From the NCBI RefSeq assembly GCF_003194605.1, contig NZ_QHKY01000001.1:744001-808000 (forward strand): a stretch of DNA of 64,000 nucleotides. Reading direction: 5' to 3'. Made by a program: the position numbers and the translations under genes. The first letter of the stretch is position 1, and the number at the start of each line of letters is the position of its first letter. This document shows, piece by piece, positions 1 to 13,406 of this stretch. This DNA comes from Nocardioides gilvus (GTDB lineage Bacteria > Actinomycetota > Actinomycetes > Propionibacteriales > Nocardioidaceae). The notes below the pieces were generated by a model, which ran no database searches, was not told where the DNA came from, and worked only from the letters and a program-made list of their open reading frames with translations.

Positions 1-83
1 GGCTCGATTGGGGTCAGGGCTGTTGACTTGCCGCACAGCAACCCGGTCCCTCGGACCGGTCCCCGTCTCCCGAAAGGCCCTGC

Positions 84-1061
84 ATGCGCGCGCTCGTCCA
101 CCACACGTTCGGTGACCCCGGCCAGGTTCTCGCTGTCGAGGAGGTCCCCCTGCCCGAGCCCGGGCCGGGCAAGGTGCGGGTCCGCACCCTCCTCGCCGCG
201 GTGCACAACCACGACCTGATGACGGTGGCTGGCCAGTACGGCTACCGGCCCGAGCTCCCCGCCCGCGCGGGCACCGAGGCGGTCGGCGTGATCGACGCGC
301 TCGGCGAGGGCGTCACCCATCTCCAGGTGGGCCAGCGAGTCGCGACCGGCGCAGCGTTCGGCACCTGGGCGGAGTACTTCACCGCCTCGGCGGCTGCAGT
401 GATCCCCGTGCCGGACTCGCTCACCGACGAGGCCGCCGCCCAGATCTACTCGATGCCGTTCAGCGCCCTGACCCTGCTCGACTCCCTCGGTCTGGCCGAG
501 GGCGACTGGATGGTCCAGAACACCGCCAACGGAGCGGTGGGACGCTACGTCGCCCAGCTCGCCAAGGCTCGCGGGATCAAGGTCCTCGGCCTCGTACGCC
601 GCGCTGCCGGCGTGGAGGAGCTCGCCTCCCAGGGCATCACCGACGTGGTCTCCACGGACGCTGACGACTGGCGCAAGCAGGTCAAGGCCATCACCGGCGG
701 GGCGCCGATCAAGGCAGGCGTCGACTCGGTCGGCGGACCGGCCTCGGGTCAGGTGCTCTCCCTGATCGCCGAGGACGGCCTCCTCGTCATCTTCGGAGCC
801 ATGGCCTCCAACACCGTCGAGCTCAACGTCGGCGACGTCCTCTTCAAGCAGATCACCGTGAAGGGGTTCTGGGGCAACAAGGTCGCCGGCGCGATGACCG
901 ATGAGCAGAAGGTCGCCGCCTTCACCGAGCTCATCACTCGGATCGAGGAGGGGACGCTCACGCTCACCGTCGACTCCGTGCACCCGCTCGACGAGATGGC
1001 TGCCGCAGCCGAGGCCAGCGCCCGTCCGGGCCGACTCGGCAAGGTGCTCCTGCGGCCGTGA
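84..1061 (+). CDS. Zinc-independent MDR oxidoreductase, quinone-reductase-like
   Basis: This 325-residue protein is a medium-chain dehydrogenase/reductase of the NADPH:quinone reductase / enoyl reductase type. The N-terminal GroES-like part contains the run AGTEAVGVIDALGEGV, and a Rossmann segment around residues 145-165 reads NTANGAVGRYVAQLAKARG, where the usual glycine-rich loop is altered. The zinc-ligand cysteines of alcohol dehydrogenases are not apparent, so a quinone or enone substrate is likelier than an alcohol. The start follows an AAAGG-type ribosome-binding site, and a TTGACT hexamer at 23-28 could be the -35 element. It stands alone and converges on the tRNA gene. The family is clear; the substrate is unknown. 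Confidence 0.85.
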   Translation: MRALVHHTFGDPGQVLAVEEVPLPEPGPGKVRVRTLLAAVHNHDLMTVAGQYGYRPELPARAGTEAVGVIDALGEGVTHLQVGQRVATGAAFGTWAEYFTASAAAVIPVPDSLTDEAAAQIYSMPFSALTLLDSLGLAEGDWMVQNTANGAVGRYVAQLAKARGIKVLGLVRRAAGVEELASQGITDVVSTDADDWRKQVKAITGGAPIKAGVDSVGGPASGQVLSLIAEDGLLVIFGAMASNTVELNVGDVLFKQITVKGFWGNKVAGAMTDEQKVAAFTELITRIEEGTLTLTVDSVHPLDEMAAAAEASARPGRLGKVLLRP

Positions 1062-1088
1062 CGCCTGCCGGGGGCGGCAGGCGACCAC

Positions 1089-1165
1089 TGGTGCCCCCGG
1101 TGGGACTCGAACCCACACTGAGCCGTGTTTAAGACGGTTTCCTCTGCCGATTGGGACACGGGGGC
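1089..1165 (-). tRNA. tRNA-Leu (anticodon UAA), short variable arm, CCA encoded
   Basis: The minus strand folds into a full cloverleaf. The acceptor GCCCCCG (1159-1165) pairs with CGGGGGC (1093-1099). The T arm is GTGGG-TTCGAGT-CCCAC, and the anticodon loop CTTAAAC carries UAA. The discriminator is A, as expected for leucine, and a genomic CCA follows at 1091-1089. The variable region is only five bases, whereas bacterial tRNA-Leu normally has a long class II variable arm. The outermost anticodon-stem pair (A-C) is mismatched. It is most simply read as the decoder of the rare UUA codon. Confidence 0.9.
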
Positions 1166-1184
1166 GTCTGCCTCTGAGCAGTGC

Positions 1185-1745
1185 TCAGAGGTAGGTCTGG
1201 CGAGCGTAGACCGCGTGGGCTCCGGCCACACGGTCGAGGAACAGGTAACCGTCGCAGTGGTCGATCTCGTGCTGCAGGCAACGCGCCTCGAACGCGTCGG
1301 TGCGCACCTCGATCTCCTCGCCGGTGCCGGGCAGCTGTCCGCGTACGAGGACCCGGCTGGCGCGCTTGACGTCACCGGTGAAGTCCGGCGCGCTCATGCA
1401 GCCCTCGCGAGCCTTCTCGTTGCGACTCGACTCGACGACCTCGGCGTTGCAGAGCACGAAGGTGCCGTGGTGCGTCTTCGTCTTGGCGTGCTCGGAGACG
1501 TCGACGCAGAAGACCTTCACCCCGACGCCGACCTGGGGCGCGGCGAGGCCGACGCACCCAGGCGAGACCCGCATGGTGGCAACCAGGTCGGCGGCCAACT
1601 GGACGATCTCCGGGGCGGTGGGGTCCACCCTGTCGCCATCGGTCGAGAGCACCGACGCGGGGGCGCGTACGACCTCCAGGACGCGCCCGGAGACCGCCAG
1701 CTCGCTCTCGGTCCAGGCGGCGAGCCGTTCGTTGCTGGCACTCAC
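1185..1745 (-). CDS. def: Peptide deformylase
   Basis: The 186-residue enzyme removes the N-terminal formyl group from nascent proteins. All three signature motifs are present: GCVGLAAPQ at residues 63-71, EGCMS at 114-118 and QHEIDH at 158-163. These give the metal ligands Cys116, His159 and His163 and the catalytic Glu160. Its start overlaps the stop of the ACT-domain gene by four bases, so the two are probably translated in a coupled manner. The protein ends near residue 186, a normal length for actinobacterial deformylases, and the tRNA-Leu gene lies just downstream. Confidence 0.95.
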   Translation of the reverse strand: MSASNERLAAWTESELAVSGRVLEVVRAPASVLSTDGDRVDPTAPEIVQLAADLVATMRVSPGCVGLAAPQVGVGVKVFCVDVSEHAKTKTHHGTFVLCNAEVVESSRNEKAREGCMSAPDFTGDVKRASRVLVRGQLPGTGEEIEVRTDAFEARCLQHEIDHCDGYLFLDRVAGAHAVYARQTYL

Positions 1746-2272
1746 AGCTCGTCGGCCTCCACGGCACGCAGGGTCGCCCCGACGCCGAGCTCGGTGGCGG
1801 CGGCCTTGATCGCGGCCTCCAGGGCAGCGGTGTCGACGCCGTCGGGCAGGCTCACCTCGGCGACGAGCAGGTAGAGGTCACCGGCCAGCCGGGTGGTCAG
1901 GTCGGTGATGTTGCCGTCGACCGCAGCCACCTGGCCCACCACCGTGGAGACGATGCCGGGACGGTCGCCGCCGTGCACCGTCAGCACCCACTGGCTGCCG
2001 GGCGCGGCCGGCGCCTCCTCGTGGGGCACCTCACGCACGGTGACGGTCAGGGTGCCGTCGGCCGACAGCGGGTCCAACGCCTCGGAGATCGCCTCGTCGC
2101 TGGCCGCGCCGGCGCAGATCAACGTCATCGCGAAGTGACCACGCAACAGGGTCATCGAGGAGTCCTCGATGTTGAGGCCCAGACCGGCGAGCCGATCCGT
2201 GGTCCAGGCGATGATGCCGGGGCGGTCGTGCCCCAGGACGGTGATGGCGTGGAGGGTCCCTGCGTCAGTCAT
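1742..2272 (-). CDS. Double ACT-domain protein (GcvR-like)
   Basis: This is a 176-residue protein with two ACT domains. The first, at about residues 6-80, starts ITVLGHDRPGI; the second, at about 92-165, starts LTVHGGDRPGI. Both carry the typical DRPGI turn. ACT pairs of this kind bind amino acids, and in GcvR they regulate glycine cleavage; in Actinobacteria the role is unproven. The chosen ATG gives the usual family N-terminus, while a longer in-frame start exists at 2320. The stop overlaps the deformylase start (ATGA). No DNA-binding domain is present. Confidence 0.85.
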   Translation of the reverse strand: MTDAGTLHAITVLGHDRPGIIAWTTDRLAGLGLNIEDSSMTLLRGHFAMTLICAGAASDEAISEALDPLSADGTLTVTVREVPHEEAPAAPGSQWVLTVHGGDRPGIVSTVVGQVAAVDGNITDLTTRLAGDLYLLVAEVSLPDGVDTAALEAAIKAAATELGVGATLRAVEADEL

Positions 2273-2351
2273 ACGACCATTGTCCACTCCCGCCCGGGCG
2301 CCTGCGAGCGCGACCCGCACCCCCGGGCCGCCCGCTCCCTCACTCCTGCCC

Positions 2352-3185
2352 TCACGCCAGCCCTGCCAACGCGCGCGCCCGGGTGAAGAGCTCGTCGGTC
2401 ATGGTTTCGGTGAGTCGTCCGGTGAAGGTGTTGTGTGGCGACGGGTGGAAGCAACCGATCAGGGTGACGCCGTCCAGCTCCACCTCCACCCCGTGGCCGA
2501 ACTTCGGTCGCGGTCTCGGCACCGCGACGCCGGCACCAGCCAGCGCATCCAGCGCGCCGCCCCACCCGAAGGCACCCAGCGCCACCACGACGCGCAGGGA
2601 GTCGCGGACCAGCGCGACCTCACGGTGGATCCACGGCGCGCAGGTGTCGCGCTCCGCCGGCGTCGGCTTGTTGTCGGGCGGGGCACAGCGGACCCTTGCG
2701 ACCATCCGGGCGCCCACCAACTGCTGTCCGTCCCCGGCGTGGTCGGAGCGTTCGCGGGCCGCGAACCCGACGCGGTGCAGGCTGGCGAAGAGCCAGTCAC
2801 CACTGGGGTCGCCGGTGAAGACCCGCCCGGTTCGGTTGCCCCCGTTGGCCGCGGGGGCGAGCCCGACGATCAGCACCCGAGGTTGCGGGTCGCCCCAGCC
2901 CGGGATCGGCCGTCCCCAGTAAGGCTGGTCCGCGAAGGAGGCCCGCTTCTGCCGGGCCACGCCCTGACGCCAGGTCACCAACCGAGGGCAGGCCGAGCAG
3001 ACACTCACCCGCTCCTCCACCTGCGCCAGGTCTGCTGCGACCGCCAACCGACGTACGCCGCCCGGCGACCGGGCCACGGAAGCGCCCGGCGCTGCGGGGT
3101 CCTCGGGCCACCCGGTGCCGGGCGGGACCGGGGAGGCGAAGAGCTCACCGGTCAGCGGGTGCGGCAACAACGGTTCCACCATCAC
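2352..3185 (-). CDS. Uracil-DNA glycosylase, family 5 (UdgB-like)
   Basis: The 277-residue protein resembles Fe-S uracil-DNA glycosylases that remove uracil and other deaminated bases. Cys63-x-x-Cys66 begins the iron-sulfur cluster motif, and further cysteines lie in RCAPP and DTCAPW. The active-site segment GLAPAANGGNRTG is at residues 108-120, and the DNA-binding loop HPSPHNTFTGR is near the C-terminus. The family 5 version of motif 1 (GLAPA with Asn/Gly after it) separates it from family 4. It lies 79 bases upstream of the ACT gene and probably has its own translation signal. Confidence 0.9.
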   Translation of the reverse strand: MMVEPLLPHPLTGELFASPVPPGTGWPEDPAAPGASVARSPGGVRRLAVAADLAQVEERVSVCSACPRLVTWRQGVARQKRASFADQPYWGRPIPGWGDPQPRVLIVGLAPAANGGNRTGRVFTGDPSGDWLFASLHRVGFAARERSDHAGDGQQLVGARMVARVRCAPPDNKPTPAERDTCAPWIHREVALVRDSLRVVVALGAFGWGGALDALAGAGVAVPRPRPKFGHGVEVELDGVTLIGCFHPSPHNTFTGRLTETMTDELFTRARALAGLA

Positions 3186-3266
3186 CTCACCCTCGCATCC
3201 GTGGGCCGGGGATCGCCACCGACAGGGCCGTCGGGGCCGTCGGTGGGGTCGGGCCCGTGGGTGGGG

Positions 3267-4193
3267 TCAGCGCTGGGCCACGGACCAGGCGATGCCTTCG
3301 AGGATGTCGGCCTCGGAGACCGTCCAGTGGCTCACGGTGACGCGGGCGAGGATGCGGTCCATGATCAGGGCGCCGGCGTCGATGACGTCGGCGCGACCGG
3401 GGTGCATGAAGCCGAGCTGCAGGCGCTGTTGCGTGGTCGCCCCGACCAGGTCGGCGCAGAAGTCGCGCGCGCCCTCGACCGAGAGCACCGCGTGGTCGAC
3501 GGCCTCGGGGTCGTACGCCGGCAGCGCGAGCACACCGGCGGCGATCGTCGTGCAGGTGCCGGCGATGCCGATCACCGTGACTGCCGACGCGATGTCGACG
3601 CCGACTGCCTCGGCCTCGTCGAGCGCCGCTTCGATGTCGGCGACGCAGGCTGCCACCTCTTCGGGAGCGGACGGGTCGGAGTGCAGGTGGCGTTCGCTGA
3701 GGCGTACGGAGCCGATGTCGGCCGAGTGGGCCGCGACCGGTCCGTCCAGGTCACCGAGGATGAGCTCGGTGGACCCTCCCCCGATGTCGATCACGAGGAG
3801 CGGGGCCTTCGGCGGCACGACCAGCCCTCGTACGGCCCCGGAGTAGGCGAGCTGCGCCTCCTCGGCGCCGGGGATCACTTCGGGGCGCACTCCCAGACGA
3901 GCCTCGACCCCGGCGGCGAAGACGTCGGCGTTGGAGGCGTCGCGGGTGGCCGACGTGGCGCAGAAGCGGATGCGGTCGGGGGTGACGCCGTGCTCGCGGA
4001 CCAGGACCGCGTACTCGTCGAGGGCCGCGAAGGCCCGCGCCAGGGCGTCCGGGTGCAGCTCCCCCGTGGTGTCAACCCCCTGCCCGAGACGGACCATCGT
4101 GCTGGCACGCACGTCGACCCGGGGCAGCTCGCCGATCAACAGCTTGATGGTGTTCGTGCCGCAGTCGAAGGCCGCGATCTTCTGGTTGCTCAC
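3267..4193 (-). CDS. ppx: Exopolyphosphatase / guanosine pentaphosphatase, Ppx/GppA family
   Basis: The 308-residue protein belongs to the ASKHA-fold Ppx/GppA family, which hydrolyses inorganic polyphosphate or pppGpp. The phosphate-1 motif FDCGTNTIKLLI begins at residue 9, and the phosphate-2 motif VIDIGGGSTELILG lies near residue 140. The GTG start at 4193, seven bases after the DUF501 stop, gives the canonical N-terminus; an ATG further upstream would add 29 residues lying within DUF501. At about 300 residues it is the short actinobacterial Ppx without the long C-terminal HD domain of the E. coli enzyme. It is cotranscribed with DUF501, the FtsB-like gene and probably eno. Confidence 0.92.
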   Translation of the reverse strand: MSNQKIAAFDCGTNTIKLLIGELPRVDVRASTMVRLGQGVDTTGELHPDALARAFAALDEYAVLVREHGVTPDRIRFCATSATRDASNADVFAAGVEARLGVRPEVIPGAEEAQLAYSGAVRGLVVPPKAPLLVIDIGGGSTELILGDLDGPVAAHSADIGSVRLSERHLHSDPSAPEEVAACVADIEAALDEAEAVGVDIASAVTVIGIAGTCTTIAAGVLALPAYDPEAVDHAVLSVEGARDFCADLVGATTQQRLQLGFMHPGRADVIDAGALIMDRILARVTVSHWTVSEADILEGIAWSVAQR

Positions 4194-4200
4194 CCGGGAC

Positions 4201-4743
4201 TCACCCCGCGGCAGGAGCGGCGTCGGGGTCGCTGTCCGGATCGCAGGCGGAGACGCAGGCGCCGTCGGCCCACCAGTCACCGAGCAGGTCGAGCACCTCG
4301 TCGCCTAGGGGGTTGACGCCGCGGCCCTGCGCCAGGGACTGCCCGGCGAGGACGTGCAGGCACTTGACCCGGTCGGGCATCCCGCCGGCCGAGATCCCCT
4401 CGATCTCCGGCACGTCGTGACCCGCTGCGGCGCCGATCTCGGCGCGGGCCGCGAGATAGCGCTCGTGGGCGGCGCGATAGGCCTGCGCCAGCTCGGGGTC
4501 AGTGCCGAGACGCGCCTGCATCTCCTTCATCAGCCCACTGCCCTCCAGGGTGCCGATCCGGGAGGCGGCCTTGGGGCAGGTCAGGTAGTAGGTCGTGGGG
4601 AACGGCGTACCGTTGGGGAGGCGAGGCTCGGTGGCCACCACGTCGGGGTTGCCACAGGGGCAACGGTGGCCCACTCCGGCGATGCCGCGAGGCTCACGTC
4701 CGAGCTGCTGCTCGATCGCCTTGACGTCGGCCGGCTCGATCAC
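4201..4743 (-). CDS. DUF501 family protein
   Basis: The 180-residue protein carries the DUF501 signature. Near the start is LGREPRGIAGVGHRCPCG, followed by LPNGTPFPTTYYLTCP, EGSGLMKEM and, toward the end, GMPDRVKCLHVLAGQSLAQG. The family is of unknown function but is consistently encoded between the FtsB/DivIC gene and ppx in Actinobacteria. The conserved Cys and His residues suggest a metal or cofactor site; this is inference. The GTG start overlaps the stop of the upstream gene (GTGA). No signal peptide or membrane segment is visible. Confidence 0.92.
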   Translation of the reverse strand: MIEPADVKAIEQQLGREPRGIAGVGHRCPCGNPDVVATEPRLPNGTPFPTTYYLTCPKAASRIGTLEGSGLMKEMQARLGTDPELAQAYRAAHERYLAARAEIGAAAGHDVPEIEGISAGGMPDRVKCLHVLAGQSLAQGRGVNPLGDEVLDLLGDWWADGACVSACDPDSDPDAAPAAG

Positions 4744-5408
4744 TGCTTCTCCTGCTTGTTCTTCTTCACGCCGTCGATCACGGCAGGCATCCGGGTCTGG
4801 TCCGGCGGCGGGTCTCCCGCCAGCTCCACCGAACCCCAGACAGTCTCCCACCAGGCGGTGGGCTCCTCCTTCAGCACCTCGTCAGGGTCACTGAGGTCGG
4901 CGGCACTGTCGAGCGGCTGACCGTCCTCGTCGAGCACCTGGTAACCGGTCTCCCCGGGCATCAGGTAGCCGAGGTGCGAGCGGGCTTGGGCTCGCACGTA
5001 CGCCGGGTCGTCCCAGCGCCGCTTCTCACGCTCGAGCTCGGCGATGTTGGCCTCCGAGTCGGCGATCTGCTCCTTGAGCGACTGGATGTGCGCCCGCTGG
5101 TCGAAGTAGGCGCGCATCGACGAGGCGTACGAGACCGCGAGCACCAGGACCACGAGCAGCAGGATGGCGGCCCTGCCGGTGAGTCGCGGTCGCCTGCGGG
5201 CGGGCGCCCCACGGGCGGCCACCGTGCGGCCGGCGACCGACTGCCGCGCGCGGGGCGACGAGCGGGGGCCACCCTCGGACGGCGACTCGAGGGGGCCTTC
5301 ACCACGCGCGCCCGCAGACGACGCAGCGACCCGAGCCCGCGGGGACTGGTCCCGCTGGCCGGGTCGCCGGCTTCCTCCGGGTGTGGAGGCGTTACGTCGT
5401 TGCGCCAT
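4740..5408 (-). CDS. Septum formation initiator, FtsB/DivIC family
   Basis: The protein has 222 residues: a long basic Pro/Arg-rich cytoplasmic head (1-79), one membrane segment at about 80-97 (AAILLLVVLVLAVSYASS), and an extracytoplasmic coiled coil at about 102-132. A conserved DPAYVRAQARSHLGYLMPGE region follows, typical of the DivIC family. These proteins join the FtsQ-FtsL-FtsB divisome subcomplex. The C-terminal tail is acidic and then basic. The gene is 22 bases downstream of eno and overlaps DUF501, matching the conserved actinobacterial arrangement. Confidence 0.92.
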   Translation of the reverse strand: MAQRRNASTPGGSRRPGQRDQSPRARVAASSAGARGEGPLESPSEGGPRSSPRARQSVAGRTVAARGAPARRRPRLTGRAAILLLVVLVLAVSYASSMRAYFDQRAHIQSLKEQIADSEANIAELEREKRRWDDPAYVRAQARSHLGYLMPGETGYQVLDEDGQPLDSAADLSDPDEVLKEEPTAWWETVWGSVELAGDPPPDQTRMPAVIDGVKKNKQEKQ

Positions 5409-5429
5409 CAGGCGACAAGTCTCCCTCGA

Positions 5430-6976
<1,547 letters not shown>

Positions 6977-8203
6977 ATGAAGATCGTCACCACGACCGTC
7001 GCAGCCGCGATGCTGGCGAGCCTCGGCATCGCCACCTTCGCCGCTCCGGTCAGCAGCGCGACTGCTCCCGCCCGGTCCCAGGTGAACACCTGGACCACGC
7101 CGACCCTCCAGCGCCAGTTGACGGCCCCTGTCACGGGCACCGCCCAGGTCAAGGCGCCCGCCCGGCCCGTCTCCACCGCCCAGGCGAAGAAGTCCAAGAA
7201 GAAGAACCGCGCCTACATCTCCAGGAGCAAGCTCAAGGGCACGTGGGGTGTCTACAAGGGCCCCGGCGAAGAGGCCTGGGTGGCCTACGAACGATCCAGC
7301 GGCGCGAAGAAGAAGTACCTCGGTTACATCGCGAACAAGCCCAAGCCGCGTTGGATGGGCGCCTGGATCGCCGACAACGACATCGGCCGGGTCACCAAGG
7401 CCTACATCGAGAACAGCCAGCAGGGCAACAAGAATGCCTGGGTGCAGTTGACCATCTTCCGGATGGATCCCTGGTACACCGAGAGCCAGCGCAGGGCCCC
7501 CACCGACCAGCAGGTCCGGTCCTACAAGCGGTGGATCGACAACTCCGCGAAGGCGATCGGCAACACCAAGACCATCCTGGTCCTGCAGCCCGACTCGACC
7601 TTCCTGCGCGGCGTGCCGAACTTCAAGAAGTCCTCTGGCCTCATCAAGTACGCCGCCAAGAAGTACGGCGCCCTCCCGAACACCCGCGTCTACCTCGAGA
7701 CCGGCGGCTGGGACTGGCCGGCGCCCGGCCAGGGCGGCGCCAAGGAGGCGGCGCGCCTGCTGCAGGCCAGCGGCATCAAGTACGCCGACGGCATCGCCAC
7801 CAACACGACGCACTACAACTCCACCGGCAAGGACATCCAGCGGGTCGCCGAGCTCGTGAAGATCTTCAACAAGCGCGGCATCCGAGGCCTCAAGGGCGTC
7901 ATCAACACCTCGAGCAACGGCAAGGGCTTCACCTTCGGCAACTACACCGGCCCGGACCCCGACCACGCCTTCGCCTGCAAGCCCGGCAACCTGCGCGGCA
8001 CCTGCGTGACGCTGGGCATCCCGCCGACCACCAACGTGGCTGCGGCGAAGTGGAAGCTGTCGAAGAAGTCGCGCCGCCTCGCCGCCAAGTACGTCGACGG
8101 ATACATGTGGATCGGTCGCCCCTGGCTCTACCGCCAGAACATCCCCTTCATGGAGGACCGGGCCGTCCAGCTCGTGAAGAGCTCCCCCTTCTACAAGGGC
8201 TGA
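6977..8203 (+). CDS. Secreted, divergent glycoside hydrolase family 6-like protein
   Basis: This is a 408-residue secreted protein. The signal peptide spans about residues 1-28 and is followed by a Lys-rich segment. Several blocks align by eye with GH6 cellulases: QPDST near residue 204 (GH6 EPDSL), YLETGGWDW (YLDAGHAGW), GIATNTTHYNST (GLATNVSNYN), INTSSNG near 308, and GIPPTTN near 350 (GVRPTTN). The final GH6 active-site strand WVKPGGES is replaced by MWIGRPWLYR near 375, and the LPDRDC acid region reads IFRMDPW. The fold is therefore likely, but cellulase activity is doubtful. It sits between mazG and eno and transcribes away from eno. Confidence 0.75.
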   Translation: MKIVTTTVAAAMLASLGIATFAAPVSSATAPARSQVNTWTTPTLQRQLTAPVTGTAQVKAPARPVSTAQAKKSKKKNRAYISRSKLKGTWGVYKGPGEEAWVAYERSSGAKKKYLGYIANKPKPRWMGAWIADNDIGRVTKAYIENSQQGNKNAWVQLTIFRMDPWYTESQRRAPTDQQVRSYKRWIDNSAKAIGNTKTILVLQPDSTFLRGVPNFKKSSGLIKYAAKKYGALPNTRVYLETGGWDWPAPGQGGAKEAARLLQASGIKYADGIATNTTHYNSTGKDIQRVAELVKIFNKRGIRGLKGVINTSSNGKGFTFGNYTGPDPDHAFACKPGNLRGTCVTLGIPPTTNVAAAKWKLSKKSRRLAAKYVDGYMWIGRPWLYRQNIPFMEDRAVQLVKSSPFYKG

Positions 8204-8212
8204 TCCCCGGGC

Positions 8213-8869
8213 TCAGAGACGCCGACGTACGGCGTCGCGCAGCGCCTGCTCCGGGTCCACGCCCAGGTCTCGGGACTCCGCCACCAGAGCGAGAAGACGG
8301 TCCCCGATCCCGGTGCCCACGTCGGCACCTTGATCGTTGCCCTCGCCCGCGTCACCGACCTGAGGGTCAAGGGGCTGCCCTGCCCGCTCCATCCGGTCGA
8401 TGACCTTGTCGGCCATCAGGAGCGCCGGCAGGCCCGGCGGCAGGCCCTCGAGCGGAGACTCCCGTTGCTTTTCCGCGGCCTTCGCCGTCTCCCACGCCTC
8501 GGTCACCGAGGCCGGGTCCAGCTCGATGGTCGCGCGTTGCTCGGCAGTGCCGTAGACGTGCGGGTTGCGACGCATCATCTTCGCGGTGACGTCAGTTGCC
8601 ACGTCGTCGAGGGTGAACTCGCCCTGCTCCTCCGCGATCACGGCGTGGAAGTAGACCTGCAGCAACAGGTCGCCGAGCTCCTCGCGCAGGTGCGCCCAGT
8701 CACCCGTGGCGTCGCCGACGTCGATCGCCTCGAGCGTCTCGTGGGTCTCCTCGAGCAGGTGTCGCGCCAGGCTCCGGTGGGTCTGCGCCTGCTTCCACGA
8801 GCACTCCGCCCGTAGGTGACGCATCACCTCGGCGAACTCCAGGAGCGGCGGGGTCTCACCGGGGGCCAT
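8213..8869 (-). CDS. mazG: MazG-type nucleoside triphosphate pyrophosphohydrolase
   Basis: The 218-residue protein is an all-alpha NTP pyrophosphohydrolase that hydrolyses NTPs to NMPs, often in house-cleaning of damaged nucleotides. The metal-binding pattern is visible as RHLLEETHETLEAI followed by HLREELGDLLLQVYFHA, giving the ExxE...ExxD set. KMMRRNPHVYG is also typical. The ATG at 8869 lies 14 bases inside the end of the lipoprotein gene; a much longer frame reaching 9133 is only antisense-like coding inside that gene. It converges with the GH6-like gene with nine bases between the stops. Confidence 0.92.
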   Translation of the reverse strand: MAPGETPPLLEFAEVMRHLRAECSWKQAQTHRSLARHLLEETHETLEAIDVGDATGDWAHLREELGDLLLQVYFHAVIAEEQGEFTLDDVATDVTAKMMRRNPHVYGTAEQRATIELDPASVTEAWETAKAAEKQRESPLEGLPPGLPALLMADKVIDRMERAGQPLDPQVGDAGEGNDQGADVGTGIGDRLLALVAESRDLGVDPEQALRDAVRRRL

Positions 8870-9557
8870 CGCCGCAGCGCTGACTCTCCGGCAAGGAACC
8901 GACGTAGTCCGGGTTGGGCTCCTCGGTGAGCGCCTCGATCGCGGGGCCGCTGACCGGCACCGAGGCACCCGTCTCGGCGAGGACCAGAGCACCCTCTTCC
9001 ATGACCGCGCCGTAGGAGGGATCCACCTCGGCTCCCCGCTCGACCACCTGGGTCGCGAAGAGCTGCGAGCCCCGCTGCATGATCTCCTCCTCGGAGGGCG
9101 TGGTGACGCCTTCGGCCGCCAGGGCACGCTCACCCATCTGCGCCATGAGGGAGGTCAGGTAGGCCTCGGTCGACAGTGCGGTGACGTAGTCGTCGCGCAG
9201 GTCCTCGGGGATGGTCTCGGCCTCACCCTGCACACGTACGACGTCCTGGTGGTAGGCGGCGTTCGGCTCGATGCCCTGCTCGTCGGCGACCTGCTCGGCC
9301 TGCATCCGTACGGTCAGCAGACTCAGGGCGTACTGCTTGAGCTCTGAGAGCCGGACCTGCTCACCGGCCTCCGACAGGTTGTCCTCGATGCTGCGGCAGA
9401 CGGCGTCCGCCACCCGGCTGACCTCGCTCTTGGAGACCGAGTCGTCCCCGATGCTCACGGCCGTGCCGGGGGCAGTGCCGTTCCCGCTGCATCCGGAGAG
9501 CAGTGCGACGGCCATCACGGCCGGAACGAGGGTGCGACGGATACGGGACAGGCTCAC
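8856..9557 (-). CDS. Lipoprotein with SurA-like N-terminal domain
   Basis: This is a 233-residue lipoprotein. The signal MSLSRIRRTLVPAVMAVALLSGC ends in the lipobox LLSGC, so Cys23 should be lipidated. The mature part is helical and begins VSIGDDSVSKSEVSRVADAVC, a pattern of SurA/PrsA-type chaperone N-terminal domains. No parvulin (peptidyl-prolyl isomerase) domain is evident, so a periplasmic or cell-wall chaperone-like role is inferred rather than shown. The gene follows mfd by nine bases and overlaps mazG by 14, which suggests one transcript. Confidence 0.8.
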   Translation of the reverse strand: MSLSRIRRTLVPAVMAVALLSGCSGNGTAPGTAVSIGDDSVSKSEVSRVADAVCRSIEDNLSEAGEQVRLSELKQYALSLLTVRMQAEQVADEQGIEPNAAYHQDVVRVQGEAETIPEDLRDDYVTALSTEAYLTSLMAQMGERALAAEGVTTPSEEEIMQRGSQLFATQVVERGAEVDPSYGAVMEEGALVLAETGASVPVSGPAIEALTEEPNPDYVGSLPESQRCGDGPR

Positions 9558-9566
9558 GTGTCTCTC

Positions 9567-13163
<3,597 letters not shown>

Positions 13164-13406
13164 GGACGATCCTCTCGGCACGCAGATGAGCCCCTCACCG
13201 AACTCGGGAGGGGTCGTACCCGGCGATTCTACGGGGCGTGCGGAGGGCGGGAGAACCTGCGGACCGCACTCACTCGTCCCACTGCGTGTGGCGTGGCGGC
13301 TCATCCGGTCCGCCGCGGCCTAGGGTTCTGAGCGAGGCCGCCCACGGACACCCACCAGGGTGTCGAACGGGCGGCCCATCCACTTTTCGGAAGGAACGAC
13401 AACTCA

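Noticed and set aside
2169-4316. A 715-residue plus-strand frame opposite the ACT, UDG and ppx genes
   Set aside because: It has no domain and covers three conserved genes on the other strand. The composition is typical of antisense frames in GC-rich DNA.
8869-9133. A longer MazG start extending to 9133
   Set aside because: The extra residues are Arg/Ser/Pro-rich, lie entirely within the lipoprotein gene and are unlike MazG family N-termini.
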